Shown piece after piece: positions 59,948-64,000 of a DNA stretch of 64,000 bases. Both the position numbers and the translations under genes were made by a program. Under the pieces are notes generated by a model. It was not told where the DNA came from, did no database searches, and was given only the letters and a program-made list of their open reading frames with translations. How positions within the stretch are numbered: the stretch's first letter is position 1; each line of letters opens with the position of its first letter. Source of the DNA: Faucicola sp048551375 (lineage in GTDB: Bacteria; Pseudomonadota; Gammaproteobacteria; Pseudomonadales; Moraxellaceae); contig NZ_JBLYZJ010000001.1 in assembly GCF_048551375.1 (NCBI RefSeq), positions 124,001 to 188,000 on the forward strand. The letters are read 5' to 3'.

Positions 59948-60889
59948 ATGTCAAATCAAACAACCCAAAAAACCTACCGCCAAGTGGATAAAGTCCACCT
60001 CGCCCCACGCCCACACTGGGTAGGTGATGGCTTTCATGTCAATCCGATGTTTAGCCACATGGCAGGGGATAAACGCACTGACCCATTTTTGATGTTGGAC
60101 TATGCTGCCAGTCAATTTTTTGAACCCAATCAAGCCTCACCTCGTGGCGTGGGACAGCATCCGCATAAAGGCTTTGAAACGGTGACGATTGCCTACCAAG
60201 GTGAAGTGTCACACCGTGATTCAAGCGGTGGTGGTGGTACGATTAAAACAGGCGATGTGCAATGGATGACCGCAGGTAATGGCGTGATTCACGAGGAGTT
60301 TCATTCCGAAGCCTTTAGCCAAACAGGGGGTGATTTTGAGATGGTACAGCTTTGGGTGAATTTGCCTGCCAGAGATAAAACCACCCCTGCCAAATACCAA
60401 CACCTTGCCCATGCTGATATGCCTGTGGTCAAACTGACCGATGAAAGTGGACAGCCAGTAGGGAAAGTCACCTTGATTGCAGGTGAATTTGCCAATAAAA
60501 CCGAGTCTGTCAAAGGCACTGCCACGACTTTTACCCCCATCAATCTATGGGATGTGGTGCTAGAGCCAAATCGCAGTGTGGAATTGGCGATTCCTCGAAG
60601 CCATAACTTATTGTTATTGGTGCGTGAAGGGGATGTAACCATGAATGCAGATAGCCAAAACCGTGCTTCTGCTCGCCAATTGATTACCTTTGAAGTCGAA
60701 CAAGGCGGTGAGGGCGAGGATTATATTCGCTTAAGCACTGGGATGGATGGGGCAAAATTGGTGCTAATGAGTGGTGAGCCGATTAATGAACCGATTGTTG
60801 GCTATGGACCTTTTGTAATGAATACTCAGCAAGAAATCCGCCAAGCGATTTTGGATTTTAATGCAGGGAAATTTGGGCAAATGGCGTAA
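59948..60889 (+). CDS. Pirin family protein
   Basis: Bicupin of 313 residues, related to pirin/YhhW quercetinases. The N-terminal cupin has the metal-binding histidines in GVGQHPHKGFETVTIAYQGE and HRDSSGGGGTIKTGDVQWMT, then GNGVIHEEFHSEAFSQTGGD (Glu/His). LWVNLPARDK and the C-terminal cupin follow. AAGGA precedes the start. Function in bacteria is variable; quercetin dioxygenase-like activity is possible. Confidence 0.9.
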   Translation: MSNQTTQKTYRQVDKVHLAPRPHWVGDGFHVNPMFSHMAGDKRTDPFLMLDYAASQFFEPNQASPRGVGQHPHKGFETVTIAYQGEVSHRDSSGGGGTIKTGDVQWMTAGNGVIHEEFHSEAFSQTGGDFEMVQLWVNLPARDKTTPAKYQHLAHADMPVVKLTDESGQPVGKVTLIAGEFANKTESVKGTATTFTPINLWDVVLEPNRSVELAIPRSHNLLLLVREGDVTMNADSQNRASARQLITFEVEQGGEGEDYIRLSTGMDGAKLVLMSGEPINEPIVGYGPFVMNTQQEIRQAILDFNAGKFGQMA

Positions 60890-60911
60890 GAATGTCATTG
60901 ATATTACAAAC

Positions 60912-60942
60912 AAAAAAGCAACCCAAGTGGTTGCTTTTTTTG
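60912..60942. terminator. Bidirectional terminator
   Basis: AAAAAAGCAACC pairs with GGTTGCTTTTTT around CAAGT. The A and T runs on either side let it serve both the pirin gene and the convergent ppnP gene. Confidence 0.85.
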
Positions 60943-60955
60943 TTTGCAATACAGA

Positions 60956-61243
60956 TTATTTATCTTCATAAGTACAAAGATACGCCGATTCAACGTCTAC
61001 TTTGACTTTGAATTTTTGGTTGGCTTCGATGGTGAATTGTTCAGATGGGCTAAAGGTTTGCCATTCAGTCGCATTTGGCAATAATACCGAAATTGCTCCA
61101 CTGACCACAGTCATGGTTTCAAATTGGCTTGTACCAAATTCGTATTCACCAATTTTCATCACACCCACGGTGGCTGGCAAGGTGGCAGTTTGAAAACTGA
61201 TTGAAGCCACGTTACCATCAAAATATTGATTCACTTTTAACAT
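60956..61243 (-). CDS. ppnP: Pyrimidine/purine nucleoside phosphorylase PpnP
   Basis: Small cupin-like nucleoside phosphorylase, formerly YaiE/UPF0345, 95 residues (family about 94). It has MLKVNQYFDGNVASISFQTA, GVMKIGEYEFGTSQFETMTV, GAISVLLPNATEWQTFS and FKVKVDVESAYLCTYED, matching the family end to end. The ribosome binding site is AAGGAACGACT before ATG. Confidence 0.92.
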   Translation of the reverse strand: MLKVNQYFDGNVASISFQTATLPATVGVMKIGEYEFGTSQFETMTVVSGAISVLLPNATEWQTFSPSEQFTIEANQKFKVKVDVESAYLCTYEDK

Positions 61244-61340
61244 AGTCGTTCCTTAATTGTATCAATCCATAGAAAATTACACACCATTATCATAACCAAT
61301 TTTCACAAATTAGCAATGATATTTTGCATTCATTATCGGA

Positions 61341-62000
61341 TTAAACAGTTAAGGTTTTTACTCCATCCGCCCCTGCCATCAGTAGTTTGTTGGCTCGTTG
61401 CATGGCGAAAATGCCATTACACACCACGCCGACCATGTTATTAAGCTGTTGTTCCATCGCCAGTGGGTCAGTGATGTCAAGGTCATATACGTCCAAAATC
61501 AGATTGCCATAATCAGTGACAAATCCTTCACGATACACAGGCTCACCGCCCAATTTGACCAATTCACGAGCCACATACGAGCGAGCTTGTGGCAATACCT
61601 CAATCGGCAATGGAAAGCCCACGCCCAATTTTTGTACCCATTTGCTTTCATCAACCATACAAATAAACTGCTTTGAGGCGGCTGCCACGATTTTTTCTCG
61701 TGTCAACGCACCGCCACCGCCTTTGACCAGTTGCAAGTCGGCATTTACTTCGTCCGCCCCATCAATGTATAAATCCAACTCACCTGTAAAATTCAAATCC
61801 ATCACTTCAATGCCAAGGGCTTTGAGTTTATCTTCGGTCACTTGCGAGCTTGCGACCGCCCCTTTAAGATTGACTTTTGGCAATAATTCAATCAAACAGT
61901 TAACGGTACTGCCAGTGCCAACGCCCAGAATCATACCTGATTCGATGTATTTAAGGGCTTCATTGGCGACTGCTTGCTTTTGCTGTTGTTGGGTGGACAT
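61341..62000 (-). CDS. rpiA: Ribose-5-phosphate isomerase A
   Basis: Interconverts ribose-5-phosphate and ribulose-5-phosphate. About 219 residues, the usual RpiA size. GMILGVGTGSTVNCLIELLP (phosphate loop), DLYIDGADEVNADLQLVKGG (catalytic Asp), GGALTREKIVAAASKQFICM and the C-terminal NGIFAMQRANKLLMAGADG are all canonical. ATG 62000 has AAGGA about seven bases upstream. It is divergent from ilvA, as in many gammaproteobacteria. Confidence 0.95.
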   Translation of the reverse strand: MSTQQQQKQAVANEALKYIESGMILGVGTGSTVNCLIELLPKVNLKGAVASSQVTEDKLKALGIEVMDLNFTGELDLYIDGADEVNADLQLVKGGGGALTREKIVAAASKQFICMVDESKWVQKLGVGFPLPIEVLPQARSYVARELVKLGGEPVYREGFVTDYGNLILDVYDLDITDPLAMEQQLNNMVGVVCNGIFAMQRANKLLMAGADGVKTLTV

Positions 62001-62183
62001 AAAAGATTCCTTGAGGTTGGCGAGCGTGATAAATGATAAAAATAAATGGGCTAAAACCAAATAAAAACCTTTGGTTATTAATAATGCAACTTATTTTACC
62101 GTAAAAATACTTGCAAGCTAACCCCTAAAGTCCTAATCTAACCATAAATTTGCATAAATACTGTGATAAAACTGGAAAATATT

Positions 62184-63734
62184 ATGTTATCAAATTGGGT
62201 CAAACTTATTTTACAAGCCACCGTGTATGACGCAGCGGTACAAACGCCCCTTGAACCTGCCAAAAAACTTAGCCAACGCCTCGGCAATGATATCCGTTTT
62301 AAACGAGAAGATTACCAACCTGTGTTTTCGTTTAAATTACGCGGGGCGTACAATCGCATTAGCCAGCTAACCACTGAAGAACAGGCTCGTGGTGTGATTT
62401 GTGCTTCAGCTGGCAATCACGCTCAAGGCGTGGCATTTTCTGCCAATCGACTCAATCTTAAAAACATCATCGTCATGCCCACCACCACGCCAGACATCAA
62501 GGTCAATGCCGTCAAAGCGTTGGGGGGCAACGTGCTACTGCATGGCGATAGCTTTGACCAAGCCAATAATTTCGCCATCGAAAAAGCCCAAACCGATGGC
62601 TTGACCTTTGTGCCACCGTATGATGATGAATTAGTCATCGCAGGGCAAGGCACGATTGCGATGGAATTGGTACAACAATGGCGAAAAATGGATTATGTGT
62701 TTGTCGCTGTTGGTGGCGGTGGCTTGATTGCTGGGGTATCGGCATTTTTGGGGGCAATCGCCCCTCATGTCAAAGTCATTGCTGTCGAACCTGAAGAAGC
62801 CGCTTGCCTCAAAATCGCCCTCGAAACAGGCGAGCGTGTGCGATTGCCTCAAGTAGGCTTGTTTGTCGATGGGGTGGCAGTGGCTCAAATTGGCAAACTT
62901 CCTTTTGACGTGGTACGTTCGCCCAAAAATGACCAAGGCGAGCCTGTGGTTGACCCCCAAGTCATCACCTGTAGCAATGATGAAGTGTGTGCTGCTATCA
63001 AAGATGTGTATGATGAAACCCGTAGCATTGTCGAGCCTGCTGGGGCGTTGGCAGTGGCAGGGATGAAAAAATATATCGAAGAACACCAATTACAAAACAA
63101 AAACTGTGCCGTGATTGTGTGTGGGGCGAATATGAACTTTGACCGACTGCGGTATATTGCAGAACGTACCGAAATCGGTGAGAAAAAAGAAGCCGTATTT
63201 GGCGTGACCATTCCAGAGCAGAAAGGGGCGTTTTTGGCGTTTTGCCGTGCGTTAAAGGGGCGTAATATCACCGAGTTTAACTACCGTCTTAATGACAATC
63301 CGCTTGCCAGCCAAAAATCTGCCAGTATCTTTGTCGGTATCGCCCTCAAAGAAGGACAAAAAGAACGTCAAGCGATACACGAATTATTGACCACGGCGGA
63401 TTATCATGTGGTGGATTTGACCGATGATGAAGTCGCCAAAACCCATATCCGCTATCTTATCGGTGGGCATACAGGGTTAAAAGATGAACAGTTGTTCCGT
63501 ATCGTCTTTCCAGAGCGTCCGGGGGCTTTGCTCAACTTTTTGGAAAAATTGGGGTCGGATTTTAACATCTCGTTATTCCATTATCGCAATCATGGGGCGG
63601 CGGAAGGGCGGATTTTGGCAGGGATTCAGATGGGTGAACAAACTGCCGAAAAACTCCAAAACACCTTACAAGAAATCGGCTATGAATGTGAAAACATCAG
63701 CGATAATTTGGGCTATCAGATGTTTTTACAATAA
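62184..63734 (+). CDS. ilvA: Threonine ammonia-lyase (biosynthetic)
   Basis: PLP enzyme making 2-oxobutanoate for isoleucine synthesis. About 516 residues. PLP lysine is in QPVFSFKLRGAYNRI, the glycine-rich phosphate loop in VFVAVGGGGLIAG, and CASAGNHAQGVAFSAN near the N-terminus. Two C-terminal ACT-like regulatory domains (about 335-425, 430-516) show the isoleucine-regulated biosynthetic form. ATG 62184 with GGA upstream is preferred to GTG 62163. Confidence 0.96.
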   Translation: MLSNWVKLILQATVYDAAVQTPLEPAKKLSQRLGNDIRFKREDYQPVFSFKLRGAYNRISQLTTEEQARGVICASAGNHAQGVAFSANRLNLKNIIVMPTTTPDIKVNAVKALGGNVLLHGDSFDQANNFAIEKAQTDGLTFVPPYDDELVIAGQGTIAMELVQQWRKMDYVFVAVGGGGLIAGVSAFLGAIAPHVKVIAVEPEEAACLKIALETGERVRLPQVGLFVDGVAVAQIGKLPFDVVRSPKNDQGEPVVDPQVITCSNDEVCAAIKDVYDETRSIVEPAGALAVAGMKKYIEEHQLQNKNCAVIVCGANMNFDRLRYIAERTEIGEKKEAVFGVTIPEQKGAFLAFCRALKGRNITEFNYRLNDNPLASQKSASIFVGIALKEGQKERQAIHELLTTADYHVVDLTDDEVAKTHIRYLIGGHTGLKDEQLFRIVFPERPGALLNFLEKLGSDFNISLFHYRNHGAAEGRILAGIQMGEQTAEKLQNTLQEIGYECENISDNLGYQMFLQ

Positions 63735-63786
63735 ATAAAAATACGATATGGTTAAAAAATATGTTTTTACGATTTTCCGTTTGTGG

Positions 63787-63832
63787 TGAGCTTGTCGAAC
63801 CATAGGAAAATCGTTACCCTTCGACAAGCTCA
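63787..63832. repeat. Palindromic intergenic repeat (TTCGACAAGCTCA type)
   Basis: TGAGCTTGTCGAA (63787-63799) and TTCGACAAGCTCA (63820-63832) are perfect 13-bp inverses, followed by GGGCGAACG. This type of hairpin is widespread in intergenic DNA of many bacteria. It lies just after ilvA. Confidence 0.8.
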
Positions 63833-63964
63833 GGGCGAACGTTTTTGCTAGTTCAAGCAAACCCAATTTATGCGAAAAATTTGATGGCATCATCTGATTC
63901 ACATAGCTTTTAGCGGTATTTTCTGCTAATCTCCAACCTAATTTGATTATTTGAAAATAACAAT

Positions 63965-64000
63965 ATGTCATCAAAAACACGCTTCTTAAAACTCGCAGGC
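63965..64000 (+). CDS. Start of a gene truncated by the window edge
   Basis: ATG at 63965 opens MSSKTRFLKLAG with no stop before the window end. The residues resemble the first lines of AarF/ABC1-type kinase-like proteins, but twelve residues do not allow a reliable name. Ribosome binding site is weak. Confidence 0.35.
   Translation, partial: MSSKTRFLKLAG

Noticed and set aside
63726..63980. Small minus-strand ORF after ilvA
   Set aside because: It reads through the palindromic repeat (giving the familiar LSKG...MVRQAHH pattern), which is a known artefact of this repeat.

Overview
This window looks like chromosomal core sequence from a gammaproteobacterium of the family Moraxellaceae, on the Moraxella/Psychrobacter side. 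The base composition is moderately AT-rich. Diagnostic genes are a CsrA with a long C-terminal tail, a CarO-like outer membrane protein, the FFLEE-type gene / ubiE / ubiJ / ubiB order, and a true lipase with its Lif foldase. The genus is inferred from gene content only. Nothing indicates a prophage, plasmid, CRISPR array or complete insertion sequence. Mobile-DNA traces are short palindromic or MITE-like repeats in intergenic gaps, plus one small toxin-antitoxin-like pair.

Layout. 1-7.2 kb: PhoH ATPase (cut by the window edge), tRNA(CAU), a BtuB-like TonB receptor, the chaperone PpiD, gene remnants and a CoxE-like VWA protein. 7.3-14.5 kb: envelope genes (RlpA, RodA, an M15 peptidase lipoprotein, a small lipoprotein, a catalytic/non-catalytic M16 pair). 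14.6-20.3 kb: an unrecognised protein, FtsY, Ogt and a LonB-like protease. 20.5-26 kb: a four-gene TolC/HlyD/ABC-2 permease operon with no ATPase gene. 26-31.8 kb: a glycine-zipper protein, CysTWA with a short CysA, a uracil permease and a CitE-like lyase. 31.9-36.3 kb: lipase plus foldase, DUF3592 protein, nitroreductase, lipoprotein. 36.4-39.4 kb: metF and ahcY, with a convincing SAH riboswitch in front of ahcY. 39.6-46.8 kb: CarO-like protein, Lrp regulator, leuA, ycgL, a membrane protein, a MoxR ATPase and polyphosphate:AMP phosphotransferase. 46.9-51.7 kb: ubiquinone cluster (ubiE, ubiJ, ubiB with an inserted small membrane gene). 51.7-54.2 kb: nrdA with paired NrdR boxes. 54.4-64 kb: a MaoC hydratase, ung, tadA, a putative toxin-antitoxin pair, a HopJ-family protein, csrA, lysC, pirin, ppnP, rpiA, ilvA and the first codons of another gene.

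Functional links. ahcY and metF belong to the activated methyl cycle, and the riboswitch ties ahcY expression to its own substrate, S-adenosylhomocysteine. ubiE, ubiJ and ubiB serve ubiquinone synthesis. The CysTW permeases and CysA form a sulfate/thiosulfate importer whose binding protein is elsewhere. Lipase and foldase are co-transcribed.

The most notable non-coding content is the SAH riboswitch, a perfect 14-bp inverted repeat overlapping the carO-like promoter, the NrdR boxes 32 bp apart, and several families of short inverted-repeat elements. Starts were chosen from ribosome binding site spacing and family length. All functions are from recognition by eye; no database search was run.
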